Below, piece by piece: positions 50,577 to 59,818 of a DNA stretch of 64,000 nt. How positions within the stretch are numbered: position 1 is the first letter of the stretch; every line of letters begins with the position of its first letter. This DNA comes from JANMZO01 sp963763135 (GTDB lineage: Bacteria > Actinomycetota > Acidimicrobiia > Acidimicrobiales > JANYDT01): the NCBI GenBank assembly GCA_963763135.1, contig CAVXNJ010000010.1, forward strand, positions 124,001 through 188,000, read 5' to 3'. A program made the translations under genes and the position numbers. Under the pieces are notes generated by a model, which searched no databases, was not told the DNA's origin, and was given only the letters and a program-made list of their open reading frames with translations.

Positions 50577-51572
50577 ATGGCTCTCAACTTCGACCGCTCA
50601 CTTCAGGTGACCTATCGCGTCGCCGACGAAGTGCTCCCGGGCATTCGACGCGTCGTCGCCGAGAACCCCGGGCCTTACACGTTCAAAGGGACGGCAACTT
50701 TCATCATCGGTCGAGGTGACGTGGCGATCATCGACCCGGGTCCGGCCGATGAAGCTCACATCGAAGCGATACTGGCGGCTCTCAAGGGTGAACGGGTCTC
50801 CCACCAACTCATCACGCACACCCACCCTGACCACTCGCCGGGGGCCCGGCTGATCAAGGAGCGCACCGGAGCGCAAACCTACGCGTTCGGACCGCATCCC
50901 GACGTCGCGGACAACGAACCCCCGGAAGCCGAACTCGAAGAAGCCGCTACCGACGAATCCAAGTCCGGAGAAGCCAAGTCCGGAGAGACACCCGCAGATG
51001 CGGAGGCGGAGAAGAGCTCCGAGGAGAAGTCCGATATCGACTTCGTACCCGATGTGTTTGTCGAAGACGGTCACGTCATCGAAGGAACAGGTTGGTCCGT
51101 CGAGGGACTCCACACGCCGGGCCACATTTCGAACCATCTGTGCTTTGCATTCGGGCCGATCCTCTTCACCGGTGACCACGTGATGGGTTGGTCGACGAGC
51201 GTGATCTCGCCGCCCGGTGGCAATCTCGACGACTACATGGCGAGTCTGGCCAAACTCCTGCCCCGCCGGGAAACGATCTACGTCCCGACCCATGGTTCAC
51301 CTATCACCGACGCCCCCGATTTCGTCCGGGGCCTCATCGACCATCGCAATGACCGGACGAACCAGATCCGACGCGAGTTGGCCGGTGGACCACGCACGGT
51401 TCGAGAGTTGGTGACCGCGCTCTACGTAGGTCTCGATCCCAGGCTCGTGAAGGCCGCCGGGCGATCGGTGCTTGCGCACCTTCAGTCGTTGGAGCGGACC
51501 GGGGATGTTCACCGGGAAGTCACCCCGGTCGCCGAAACCAGTGTTACGACACATTGGCTCCCATCAACGTAG
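50577..51572 (+). CDS. Metallo-beta-lactamase-fold hydrolase with acidic insert
   Basis: A 331-residue protein. The metal-binding motif is ITHTHPDHS; further ligands are in LHTPGHISNHLC and LFTGDHVMGW, and the last histidine is in VPTHGSPI. Between residues ~115 and 150 a low-complexity acidic insert (EAKSGE, AEAEKSSEEKSD) interrupts the fold. A C-terminal winged-helix part follows, as in LACTB2-like hydrolases, which act on RNA or thioesters. The start ATG 50577 is eight bases after mftF. Whether it belongs to the mycofactocin unit is unclear. Confidence 0.82.
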   Translation: MALNFDRSLQVTYRVADEVLPGIRRVVAENPGPYTFKGTATFIIGRGDVAIIDPGPADEAHIEAILAALKGERVSHQLITHTHPDHSPGARLIKERTGAQTYAFGPHPDVADNEPPEAELEEAATDESKSGEAKSGETPADAEAEKSSEEKSDIDFVPDVFVEDGHVIEGTGWSVEGLHTPGHISNHLCFAFGPILFTGDHVMGWSTSVISPPGGNLDDYMASLAKLLPRRETIYVPTHGSPITDAPDFVRGLIDHRNDRTNQIRRELAGGPRTVRELVTALYVGLDPRLVKAAGRSVLAHLQSLERTGDVHREVTPVAETSVTTHWLPST

Positions 51573-51608
51573 GCTCTACGCCGTTCTCTCTCCCTTGGAG
51601 CTTCTGCC

Positions 51609-52535
51609 GTGAAATTTGATGACGACGCCAAACTCGATACCAGCCAGATCGACGATCAGCGGGGCAACTCGTCGAGTGGCGGGTTCGGCCGGTCAAGCGG
51701 TGGTATCCCGGGCATGGGCGGCGGGATGCCCAAGGGCAAGATGGGCATCGGCGGAATCGTCATGATGCTGATCATCTTCTTCGTGATCAACAAGGCGGGC
51801 GGCGGCGGTGGCTCGGGACTCTCCAGCACTGGCAGCACCACCGGCGACAACACGCAACTGTCACAGTCGTGCCGCACCGGCGCCGACGCCAACGCCAAGG
51901 CCGATTGCCGCATCGTCGGCGTGGTCAATTCCGCACAGCAGTTCTGGTCCGCGGAGTTCAAGCGCAACGGCCAGACGTACACGCCGGCGAAAACCACGTT
52001 CTTCACCGACCAGGTGAGCACCGGGTGCGGCGACGCCAGTTCGGCAATGGGCCCGTTCTATTGCCCGGCTGATCAGAAGGTGTACATCGATCTGAGCTTC
52101 TACGCGGAACTCCAGTCGAAGTTCGGAGCTAAGGGCGGGCCATTCGCGGAAGCGTATGTGATCGCGCACGAGTACGGCCACCACATCCAGAATCTCATGG
52201 GCACCAACGACTTGGTCAAGCAGGGCGAGACCGGGCCGACGAGCGGCTCGGTGCGACTCGAGCTTCAGGCCGACTGCTACGCCGGTGTGTGGGCGTCCAA
52301 CGCCACCAAGGGCCCGAACCCCTACATCGTTGAGCTGACCGAAGAAGACATTCGCCTCGGCCTCGATGCCGCGGCCGCGGTCGGCGACGACAGCATCCAG
52401 GAGAAGATGCAGGGCCGGGTCACCCCGCACAACTGGACCCATGGCTCATCGGCCCAGCGTCAACGTTGGTTCCTCCAGGGTTACAACACCGGCGAACCGT
52501 CGCAGTGCGACACCTTCAACACCACCGAACTCTAA
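51609..52535 (+). CDS. Neutral zinc metallopeptidase (YpfJ family)
   Basis: A 308-residue protein from a GTG start. A glycine-rich lead (GGIPGMGGGMPKGKMGIGG) precedes one membrane helix (GIVMMLIIFFVINKA). The catalytic domain has VIAHEYGHHIQNLMG, with the zinc-binding HExxH, and LELQADCYAGVWA with the downstream conserved D. The layout is typical of the YpfJ/zinc_peptidase family of unknown target. The domain faces outside the cell. A duplicated relative is at 60308. Confidence 0.9.
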   Translation: MKFDDDAKLDTSQIDDQRGNSSSGGFGRSSGGIPGMGGGMPKGKMGIGGIVMMLIIFFVINKAGGGGGSGLSSTGSTTGDNTQLSQSCRTGADANAKADCRIVGVVNSAQQFWSAEFKRNGQTYTPAKTTFFTDQVSTGCGDASSAMGPFYCPADQKVYIDLSFYAELQSKFGAKGGPFAEAYVIAHEYGHHIQNLMGTNDLVKQGETGPTSGSVRLELQADCYAGVWASNATKGPNPYIVELTEEDIRLGLDAAAAVGDDSIQEKMQGRVTPHNWTHGSSAQRQRWFLQGYNTGEPSQCDTFNTTEL

Positions 52536-52569
52536 GCACTTCCAAGTAACGCTCCCGAGAGGCACTGCT

Positions 52570-53382
52570 ATGCGCACTTATGAAACAATCATCGTGTCAG
52601 ACGGCGAAGGACCGCTTGCCGGCGTACGAACGATCACGCTCAACCGGCCGGAAAAGAAGAACGCGATCAACTCCACGATGTGGTCGGATCTCCACGACAT
52701 TCTCAGCCAGACGTCATCGGACCCCTCGGTGCGCTGCCTCGTTCTGACCGGATCCAACAACGAGTTCTGCAGCGGTGCCGACCTCTCAGCGGGCTTCTCC
52801 GCGGCCAATCCCGACGCCGTGCCCCGCCACCAACTGATGGCCATGCGCGAAGTGAGCGACGTGGCACTGCTCCTTCACCGGATGCCCATGCCAACGGTGG
52901 CCAAGGTACCCGGGGTCGCCGCAGGTGCCGGCTGCAACATGGCACTTGGTTGTGACCTCATTGTGGCGAGCGACAACGCCCGGTTCAGCGAGATCTTCGC
53001 CAAGCGTGGCCTGGCGATCGACTTCGGCGGAACGTGGATCCTTCCCCGACTCATCGGTATTCACAAGGCCAAGGAACTCGCGTTCCTGGCCGACGTGATC
53101 TCCGCGGCCGAGGCCGAGCGGATCGGCATCGTCAACCGCGTCGTACCCGCCGCCGAACTCGATGCGTTCGTCGATGACTGGGCCACGCGCCTCGCCGCCG
53201 GCCCACCGCTGGCGCTGCGCATGACCAAGCGCCTCATCAACGAAGGCCTGGGCATGAGCATGGACCAGGCTCTCGAAGCCGAAGGCTGGACGCAGACCGT
53301 CACGATCAGCGCGACCAAAGACGCGCTCGAAGCGGGCAAGGCGTTCATCGAAAAGCGTCCGCCCACCTTCCAGGGTCGCTAG
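52570..53382 (+). CDS. Enoyl-CoA hydratase/isomerase family protein
   Basis: A 270-residue crotonase-fold protein: ITLNRPEKKNAINSTMW, the oxyanion-hole NEFCSGADLSAG, and KVPGVAAGAGCNMALGCDLIVAS. FAKRGLAIDFGGTWILPRLIG holds an aspartate where classical hydratases have a catalytic glutamate (E144 position), so isomerase, hydrolase or other activity is possible. It ends with a strong hairpin terminator and is likely expressed on its own. Confidence 0.88.
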   Translation: MRTYETIIVSDGEGPLAGVRTITLNRPEKKNAINSTMWSDLHDILSQTSSDPSVRCLVLTGSNNEFCSGADLSAGFSAANPDAVPRHQLMAMREVSDVALLLHRMPMPTVAKVPGVAAGAGCNMALGCDLIVASDNARFSEIFAKRGLAIDFGGTWILPRLIGIHKAKELAFLADVISAAEAERIGIVNRVVPAAELDAFVDDWATRLAAGPPLALRMTKRLINEGLGMSMDQALEAEGWTQTVTISATKDALEAGKAFIEKRPPTFQGR

Positions 53383-53397
53383 CGGAGCCCCGTCGTT

Positions 53398-53438
53398 CTT
53401 GTTCTCCCAGTCGCTCCCCGAGCGACTGGGAGAACAAG
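53398..53438. terminator. Perfect 18-base-pair hairpin between convergent genes
   Basis: CTTGTTCTCCCAGTCGCT at 53398-53415 pairs exactly with 53421-53438 across a CCCCG loop. It lies 16 bases after the enoyl-CoA hydratase stop and 28 bases from the end of the convergent hydrolase gene. A bidirectional terminator is the simplest explanation. Confidence 0.8.
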
Positions 53439-53465
53439 TATCCGATCGTGCTGAGCGGTTGCCGC

Positions 53466-54659
53466 TCAGTTGTAACGGGGCTCGAGCCAGGCGATGACGG
53501 CGTCGAGCGCCTCCCGGCGGCTGCCTTCGAGGTAGTGGAGCGCGCCTTTCATCTCCAGGTACGTGAGATCGCTCGCGCCCGAGGCATCGCGGATCTCGAG
53601 GGCTTCGCGTACCCGGATCTCCGTGTCAGCGGTGGGGTGCACGATCATCGTGGGGACCTTCACCGACGGCATGGTGTCGGCCAGTTTCGCGTGGCTCGAA
53701 AGCGCCGACCAGGTCGACAACCAGCCGCGGGCCGTCATGGAACGGGCCAGGCCGCCGCGGCCGTAGTTCGCATCGAACGGGTCCGGGAAGGCGAACAGCG
53801 AACCCATCGGACGCTCATCGGCTTCGATCGAAAGGTCGAGATATACCGGGTCGGCCAGGGTCCGGTATATCACCATGTACTTGGAATGGACCGCTCGTTG
53901 GCGGGCGTCGCGCCAACTGCGGAGTTCGTCGTCGCGGGAGAGTGACCCCAGTCGATCCCGGTGCAGTTCCGCTTCGGCGATCGACGTCTTGGCGATCTGG
54001 TCGAGGCGGGCGATGCGAGCGATCTGCGCGGCCCGGTAGGTGGCGAGCCAATCGCGGTCGTAGGTGACGGGCTGGGGCCAGGGCCGCCAACCGTTGTCGG
54101 GGTTGTACATGTCGAGTTCGGGCACGATCGACAGCGGGTCGTTCTCATCGGCCACCGACGGGTCGATCACGTGCCCCATGAACACGCCCTCTCCAGGGTG
54201 CGCGGCGATCCCGATCCAACCATCACCGCAGCCGGTATGAGCCTGGGTCAGCGCCATGAGCGAGCCACCGCCCGAGTTCCCGAGCAGCACGACGTTCTCG
54301 TAGCCGCGTCGACGCATCTCGTCGGCCGCCGTCTTCACATCGATCACGCAGTTCTCATGGAGACAGTCGGTGTCGTTGTTCATGTAACGGGTGGCGAAAC
54401 CGAACGTCGCGTACCCGGCCGCCGCGAGAAGCGGACAGGCGTAGTGCACGCTGAAATCGCCTCTCGGGTGCGTGAGGATCACTGCGGTCTTCTTCTCCGG
54501 GACGCCACTAGGCGCCCGCCACAGAATTCCTCGCACGAGGGCCCGGTCAGGTGTGACGATCCGAACCGACTCGCGCGGAATCTCAACGCCCGGATCGTCT
54601 TCCGGCATGGGGTAAAAACCGAGGCCGAACGGACGATGAGCACCCAAGTGGTCTGGCAT
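53466..54659 (-). CDS. Alpha/beta hydrolase family protein
   Basis: A 397-residue protein with an alpha/beta-hydrolase core: VILTHPRGDFSVHYACPLLAAAGYATF supplies the oxyanion region, and VVLLGNSGGGSLMALTQAH is the nucleophile elbow G-x-S-x-G with serine at its centre. VPTMIVHPTADTEIRVREAL carries the likely catalytic Asp and HYLEG the catalytic His. A ~150-residue lid region lies between. The start at 54659 is inferred from where the fold begins; an ATG 23 codons upstream is possible. The substrate is unknown. Confidence 0.82.
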   Translation of the reverse strand: MPDHLGAHRPFGLGFYPMPEDDPGVEIPRESVRIVTPDRALVRGILWRAPSGVPEKKTAVILTHPRGDFSVHYACPLLAAAGYATFGFATRYMNNDTDCLHENCVIDVKTAADEMRRRGYENVVLLGNSGGGSLMALTQAHTGCGDGWIGIAAHPGEGVFMGHVIDPSVADENDPLSIVPELDMYNPDNGWRPWPQPVTYDRDWLATYRAAQIARIARLDQIAKTSIAEAELHRDRLGSLSRDDELRSWRDARQRAVHSKYMVIYRTLADPVYLDLSIEADERPMGSLFAFPDPFDANYGRGGLARSMTARGWLSTWSALSSHAKLADTMPSVKVPTMIVHPTADTEIRVREALEIRDASGASDLTYLEMKGALHYLEGSRREALDAVIAWLEPRYN

Positions 54660-54742
54660 AGCGACACACTTTCGCATCCGAGCCGACTGCGCAATTCCCG
54701 TCCGGGTTGACCCGCTGGGGTCAGCCAATCAGACGATTCGAC

Positions 54743-54757
54743 CTTGGCTTCGCCAAG
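54743..54757. terminator. Short hairpin after the TPR-CHAT gene
   Basis: CTTGGC-ttc-GCCAAG lies 42 bases beyond the end of the CHAT gene in its direction of transcription. It has no T run and is a weak candidate. Confidence 0.35.
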
Positions 54758-54798
54758 CGCTGACGACGGCCTGATCGGCCAACCACGACGACAGCAGA

Positions 54799-57438
54799 TC
54801 AACCGGCGCCGATGGCGATGAAGGCTGATGCGGCGAGCCGCGCCGCCTCATCACCGGTCGTCCGAAGCCGCGCGAGTGCTGCGGCCGGTCCGACCGCGGG
54901 CAGCAGCTCATGGAACCGCATCATCAGATCCGCGGTGGGTTCGTCGGGCACGTCAACGAGCGGCGCGACAACCGTGCCGGTTCCGTGAGCGAGAAACACG
55001 GCGGCGAGCCCTAGATAGGAGCCGGGCTGGCCGTCGTGTTGGGCCACGCCACAGGCCGACAGCACCACGACGTGCGGGGTTCGCTCGAGCCGGTCGACGT
55101 CGTAACCGAACACGGTCCGGTCCACGAGTTCGAGGCCGGAGAGCAAGGGATGGTCGTCACGAAAGTGGCCGTGGGCCGCAAGGTGAACCAGGTCAGACGA
55201 AGCAAACGCGTCGAGCGTGGCCTTCGACGTTGCGTCCGGTCCGACCAGAACCGCGGCCGACGACCCGAACCGTTCGCGCAGGGTACGCACCTCCCGCTCG
55301 GCACCGAGGAGCCGGGGACCCGAGATCAACGCGACACGTTGCCGTGGAAGCGGCACAGGTTGTGATGCTCGACGCCACGATGCGAGCGACGGAGCAACGA
55401 CAAACGGACCCTCCCGAAGCGCATCCAGCATTCCCCATGGACACCCCGCGATCGAAGGGTCCGGAACAATGACCAGCGGTTCGTTCGAGCGGGCCGACGG
55501 AAGGGCCGCGACAAGCAGCTCCGACAACTCCTCGCATTCGAAGACCAGACGTCGTTTGGCGCGTGCCCCGCGGGTCCCGGCTTCGAAGGCCGGACCGAGC
55601 AGGGCGCGCAGTCGCTCGATGCCGACCGTCACGTCGTCGAGCCGACACAGGACACGGTGGAACGTCTCGTCGGCTTCCCGAACCATGACCTCCAACATCC
55701 CCCGCCGGACGAAGAACATCGCCAACCGTCCGGCCGGCCCGAGCGAACGGTCAGGATCGACCCGCCGAACGGCCCTGAAGCTCTGCGGAGCGGGCCGCAA
55801 CCGGTCACTTCGGATCAGCTCATCCTCGCGACGGAAGTCGTCGTTGGCCGCCGACGCAGGAATTGGGGACGAGGGTCGTTCGGTGCCGACGTGGTTCTCA
55901 CCGGCTCCGGACGAATACAGCGGCCAGAGACGCATTGTTGCGTCGCGGTACGCGTCAAGTGCATGCATGGCCTCAGCGGCATCACCGATTGACAGTTCGG
56001 ACGTCAGAGCAGCATCGAGAAGGTCGTTGGCGAGCGCGGTGGCTCGGGCCCGTAGCTCAGCCGAACCGGTGCCCGACCGGTGTTCATCCAGCAGTGCAAT
56101 CGAACGGGCGAAAACCTCGCGGGCCTCGGCGACGCGGCCGGCGATGCGGTGCCGTTGGATCTGCGCCTCGCCGTATGCGAGCTGAGCAGAAAAGTCTGTG
56201 GGCATACTATTGCCGGGGGCGAGCGCGGTCTCCGCCCGTTGGGCTTCCCCCCTGGCCTCGAGGTGCCGCGCCATCACGCTTCGCAAGCTCCAGGCCAGCG
56301 ATGCCCATCCCAGATTTTCGAGTTCGTGGGCCAGGTGGGCGAGGTCGGCATCCTCAGTCGCGTCAGTCGCGTCAGTCGCGTCAGTCGCCTCGGAGTCGTC
56401 GGACGCCGTGGCTTCCAATTCGTTTGCCGGTTCCAATCTCGCACGTTCAGCCGCGACGATCCGGTAGCCCCGGGCGACGGCGGCCCATCGCTCCCGACCC
56501 TGCGTCCGGAACTCGCGTTCGGCCACACCCGCGGTGAGCTCCGCTGCGGCAAAGTCGCCTACGGCGAGCGCCAGCCGCACGTCTTGAATCCGGGTGTCGG
56601 TGCAATCAGCCACCAGGCCACGGTGCAGCAGATCCTGTATCGATGTCTTGATATCGGCTCGAGCTTCCCGAAACAGGCCCGCTGCTGCGAGGGCCCCACC
56701 GCGGTCGCCCGATAGCATCGCAGTTCCGGCGCCGGCCTCCTGATATCCCCGATTGGCCTCCGCGTAATAGTCGAGCGCCGGAATCAGATCGCCGCGCAGG
56801 CCGGCGATGTACCCCAGGTTATGGGTGGCCTTGGCCGCCAAAAGCCGGAGCCCCGATCGGTCGGCGAGCATCTGGGCGTTCTCCAGGTCAGCCGCTGCCT
56901 CGCTGAGCCTTCCGAGATGACCGTAGGCCGCACCACGGTTGAGCAGCAGTCGCACCCTGGTTATCGCGTCGTCAGCTGAGAGGAGAATTTCGGCCGCCGC
57001 GTATTCCTCGATGGCCTGATGGGTCTCTCCGAGACGCTGCAGAATGAGCGCCTTCTGGGTTCGACCGTTTCCGACATCGACCGTGGGGGTCGCGAGCGCG
57101 TCGTCAACAAACCTGAGTGCATCGCGAAGACGTCCCTCTGCAATGGCCACGGTGACCGCGGTGAGCAAGACGTACGCCTTCACTTCCGCATCGACCCGAT
57201 CGATGAGCCCGAGCGCAACCGACAGCTCGGCGGCAGCAGCGTCGATGAAGCCGCGATCGATCTGCAGGCGTCCGCTAACCGCGTGGGCGAGCGCCCGCGC
57301 CCCCCGGCCCTCGCGATCGTTCGGGTCGATTTCCGCGTCGGCCAGGATCTGCGACGCCAGCTTCGAGGCTTCAGGCGGGTCTCGATGAATCAGCGAAACG
57401 GCTCGTTGCGCCTCGACGAGGGCAGCCGTGTTGTCCAT
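54799..57438 (-). CDS. TPR-CHAT protease-like protein
   Basis: An 879-residue protein with tetratricopeptide helices over residues ~1-500 (for example LNRGAAYGHLGRLSEAAADLENAQMLADRSG and KATHNLGYIAGLRGDLIPALDYYAEA). An A/T/D low-complexity stretch (ATDATDATDATED) interrupts them. The C-terminal ~250 residues form a CHAT (caspase-like) domain with the catalytic dyad intact: His756 in LVHLAAHGHF and Cys796 in VVVLSACGVAQ. CHAT domains are caspase-related proteases. TPR-CHAT proteins are known, in CRISPR type III-E, to be activated by a partner and to cleave a sigma-factor inhibitor. It diverges from an operon with a subtilase and a sigma factor. ATG 57438 is used, with a TTG one codon earlier. 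Confidence 0.9.
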   Translation of the reverse strand: MDNTAALVEAQRAVSLIHRDPPEASKLASQILADAEIDPNDREGRGARALAHAVSGRLQIDRGFIDAAAAELSVALGLIDRVDAEVKAYVLLTAVTVAIAEGRLRDALRFVDDALATPTVDVGNGRTQKALILQRLGETHQAIEEYAAAEILLSADDAITRVRLLLNRGAAYGHLGRLSEAAADLENAQMLADRSGLRLLAAKATHNLGYIAGLRGDLIPALDYYAEANRGYQEAGAGTAMLSGDRGGALAAAGLFREARADIKTSIQDLLHRGLVADCTDTRIQDVRLALAVGDFAAAELTAGVAEREFRTQGRERWAAVARGYRIVAAERARLEPANELEATASDDSEATDATDATDATEDADLAHLAHELENLGWASLAWSLRSVMARHLEARGEAQRAETALAPGNSMPTDFSAQLAYGEAQIQRHRIAGRVAEAREVFARSIALLDEHRSGTGSAELRARATALANDLLDAALTSELSIGDAAEAMHALDAYRDATMRLWPLYSSGAGENHVGTERPSSPIPASAANDDFRREDELIRSDRLRPAPQSFRAVRRVDPDRSLGPAGRLAMFFVRRGMLEVMVREADETFHRVLCRLDDVTVGIERLRALLGPAFEAGTRGARAKRRLVFECEELSELLVAALPSARSNEPLVIVPDPSIAGCPWGMLDALREGPFVVAPSLASWRRASQPVPLPRQRVALISGPRLLGAEREVRTLRERFGSSAAVLVGPDATSKATLDAFASSDLVHLAAHGHFRDDHPLLSGLELVDRTVFGYDVDRLERTPHVVVLSACGVAQHDGQPGSYLGLAAVFLAHGTGTVVAPLVDVPDEPTADLMMRFHELLPAVGPAAALARLRTTGDEAARLAASAFIAIGAG

Positions 57439-57467
57439 CAACCCATTTTACGGGCTACCCACCGGCC

Positions 57468-57586
57468 AACGGCAACGCGGCGTGCGAGATGGTGAATCGC
57501 CGTTCATGTTGCTGGGAGAAAGAACGGCGAACGGCAACGCGGCGTGCGAGATGGTGAATCGCCGTTCATGTTGCTGGGAGAAAGAA
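57468..57586. repeat. 62-base tandem duplication in the CHAT/subtilase intergenic region
   Basis: A 57-base identical segment beginning AACGGCAACGCGGCGTGCGA occurs at 57468 and 57530, a period of 62. It sits between the divergent CHAT and subtilase genes, about 130 bases upstream of the subtilase start. It could hold a doubled regulatory site. No longer dyad was seen inside the unit. Confidence 0.8.
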
Positions 57587-57657
57587 TTGCGTCAAGACTT
57601 GTATCTGGGAGCTCCAGATTGACTCTGTTCCGACGACCCGACCACTGAAAGGCCGTA

Positions 57658-59199
57658 ATGTCTCCAAAAGACCGCGTATGGGCGTCATACCTGGATCCGA
57701 AGAAGCCGGGACCCGGCGCCGCTGTTGGCGTGGACCGGAACGGCAAGCCGTTCGCGTACGTTCGTGGGGCATTTGAGATCCTCGCCACCGACGCAGCGCG
57801 AGCCGATGTCCAGAACCTCCTTCGCACGTCGCGTGCGGTTCGCATCGCCGATGGATCGGACGCCCAAACGGCGGTACTTTTGGGGCATGCCAGACGCGTG
57901 GAGCGCCTGGGGGTTGCGGTGTTCGCCGTGCCCAGCAATGTCGATGTCGTGCGCCTGGTTGCTCGACTCCGCAATTTGGACGCTGACATCCAGGTGTCGC
58001 CTCTCCATGTCGTGTTCGCCGCGTCATACGCCGGAGCGCCGGCTTGGGATGGCACACCCGCCTGGGACGGAACCCCAGCGTGGGACGGAACACCTGCCTG
58101 GGACGGAACACCAGCGTGGGACGGAACACCAGCGTGGGACGGAACACCCGCGTGGGACGGAACACCCGCGTGGGACGGAACACCCGCATGGGACGGAACA
58201 CCAGCATGGGACGGCACTGGCGGAGGGCGATCCTGTGGCTGTGCGCCCCGGGCGTGTTCATGTGGACCGAAGCCACGATGCGGATGCGCCGGGCGGTGCG
58301 TCTGCCGTCCGAAACGGATCTGTGTCGATCCGCGGGCGGTCACCGATCTTCGTGTTCGCCGCTGGAGTTCGGCTGAGCCGGCCAACGATCCAAACATCTC
58401 TCTGGCCGCCCTGCCAGGCGCAAACGTCGCCAAGGTTACCGTGGGTATTCTCGACACCGGTCTCCTCGCAGGTGAAGCAGCGACGATGGCGATCGCCGAT
58501 CTCGGCCCGGTCGACGACGTTCCCGATGCCGACAGCGACCAGATCCTCGATACCGAGTCAGGCCACGGCACATTCATTGCGGCGATCGTCCGGCACCTCG
58601 TGCCCACCGCCGAGATCATCAGCGCCCGCGTCCTCGACTCCTTCGGGGTTGGCGACGATCCCTCGTTCTTTGAAGGGTTGGAGGCTGTGCTCGGCAAGTT
58701 CTCGACACCCGGTGAGTCGATTCTGAACCTGTCGCTCGGTGCATACACGATGGATGATCTCGGCTCGCTTTCGATCAAGCTGTTGCTCCAAGAGGCCATG
58801 GCCGCGGGTGTCACGGTGGTTGCTGCGGCCGGAAATGATGCAACGGGTCGCCTGTTCTTTCCCGCAGCACTTCCGGGAGTTATTTCGGTTGGAGCGCTCG
58901 GGCCCTCCGGACCCGCTCGCTTCACGAACTACGGCCCCTGGGTTCGGGCGTGTGCCACCGGCGTCGACATCGTGAGCCGGTTCTCGACCTTCAACGACGA
59001 ACTCCCCTTTGGCCGTCGCGCGTTCAGAGGCTGGGCCCGGTGGTCGGGCACGTCGTTCGCCGCCCCCCGGGTGGCTGCGGCGATCGCCCGACGTCGGGTC
59101 GCTACCGGCCAGAGCGTCGACGACGCGGTGTTCGATCTCGTCGACGCCACCGACATCGTGCGAATTCCCTGTCTTGGAGCGGTGGTCAATGTGCTCTGA
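57658..59199 (+). CDS. Intracellular S8 (subtilisin-like) protease with PAWDGT repeats and a Cys-rich segment
   Basis: A 513-residue protein with four parts. Residues 1-127 form an alpha/beta domain that may be a propeptide or inhibitor-like fold. Residues 128-187 are ten tandem PAWDGT hexapeptides. Residues 193-222 hold nine cysteines in CGC, CSC, CGC and CVC patterns. Residues ~255-513 form the catalytic domain with the full triad: Asp266 (GILDTG), His303 (SGHGT) and Ser466 (SGTSFAAP). There is no signal peptide, so it is probably cytoplasmic. AAAGG lies seven bases before the ATG. The stop overlaps the sigma factor gene by 11 bases. The paired CxC groups suggest metal binding or redox control. 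Confidence 0.88.
   Translation: MSPKDRVWASYLDPKKPGPGAAVGVDRNGKPFAYVRGAFEILATDAARADVQNLLRTSRAVRIADGSDAQTAVLLGHARRVERLGVAVFAVPSNVDVVRLVARLRNLDADIQVSPLHVVFAASYAGAPAWDGTPAWDGTPAWDGTPAWDGTPAWDGTPAWDGTPAWDGTPAWDGTPAWDGTPAWDGTGGGRSCGCAPRACSCGPKPRCGCAGRCVCRPKRICVDPRAVTDLRVRRWSSAEPANDPNISLAALPGANVAKVTVGILDTGLLAGEAATMAIADLGPVDDVPDADSDQILDTESGHGTFIAAIVRHLVPTAEIISARVLDSFGVGDDPSFFEGLEAVLGKFSTPGESILNLSLGAYTMDDLGSLSIKLLLQEAMAAGVTVVAAAGNDATGRLFFPAALPGVISVGALGPSGPARFTNYGPWVRACATGVDIVSRFSTFNDELPFGRRAFRGWARWSGTSFAAPRVAAAIARRRVATGQSVDDAVFDLVDATDIVRIPCLGAVVNVL
58039..58218 (+). repeat. Ten 18-base coding repeats (PAWDGT)
   Basis: Ten in-frame units of 18 bases, all encoding Pro-Ala-Trp-Asp-Gly-Thr. Nucleotide changes are confined almost entirely to third codon positions (CCA/CCC/CCT, GCG/GCC/GCA), and the end units are the most diverged. 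Synonymous-only variation indicates selection on the hexapeptide. Confidence 0.95.
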
Positions 59200-59818
59200 A
59201 CAGACCGCCCAACGACCCGATGGTCCCGAGGTCACAGCCGCGGGCCCTGAGGAACAACTCGTACCCTCGCTGAACCGTGAACCGGTGGGTCCACTCGTCG
59301 AAGCCGCCCGCCTGGGCGATCAAGCGGCCTGGACCGAAATCGTTCTGCGATTCGCCCCGCTGCTCCAAAGCGTCCTGCGAGGATTCCGATTCGACCCCGA
59401 CGAGGCTCGTGATGTCGCACAGGTCGTATGGCTGCGCCTCGTCGAACAGCTCGGCAATCTCCGGGAGCCAAACGCGCTGGCGGGCTGGCTTTCGACAACC
59501 ACCAGAAACGAATGCATTCAGCGCCAGCGCAAGCAGGCGCGTCTGCCGATTGATCATGGAACAGTGGAAGTGGCGTCACGCAACGAAGGACCCGATGAAG
59601 TCGCAGTGGGCAACAGTGAGCGCGCTCACATGCGGGCGTGCTTCGGGCGTCTCGACGAACGTTGCCAGCGTCTTCTCGGACTCTTGATATCCGACGTTCC
59701 CGGCGGATACACGGCGATCGCTGAACTGTTGAACATGCCGATGGGATCCATCGGCCCAACCCGAGCGCGGTGCCTCGAATCGCTCCGCAGCCTGTACGAA
59801 GGAACAGCGAAGCAATGA
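59189..59818 (+). CDS. ECF-type RNA polymerase sigma factor
   Basis: A 209-residue sigma-70-family protein. Region 2 covers AARLGDQAAWTEIVLRFAPLLQSVLRGFRFDPDEARDVAQVVWLRLVEQLGNLREPNALAGWL. Region 4 covers CFGRLDERCQRLLGLLISDVPGGYTAIAELLNMPMGSIGPTRARCLESLR. There is a ~30-residue N-terminal lead. No classical membrane anti-sigma gene is adjacent; the next gene encodes a small soluble protein. It overlaps the subtilase and the small-protein genes, so all three are coupled. Confidence 0.93.
   Translation: MCSEQTAQRPDGPEVTAAGPEEQLVPSLNREPVGPLVEAARLGDQAAWTEIVLRFAPLLQSVLRGFRFDPDEARDVAQVVWLRLVEQLGNLREPNALAGWLSTTTRNECIQRQRKQARLPIDHGTVEVASRNEGPDEVAVGNSERAHMRACFGRLDERCQRLLGLLISDVPGGYTAIAELLNMPMGSIGPTRARCLESLRSLYEGTAKQ

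Noticed and set aside
58039..58218. Regular 18-base repeats as a possible CRISPR array
   Set aside because: There are no spacers, the units are contiguous, and they encode PAWDGT in frame with synonymous changes only.
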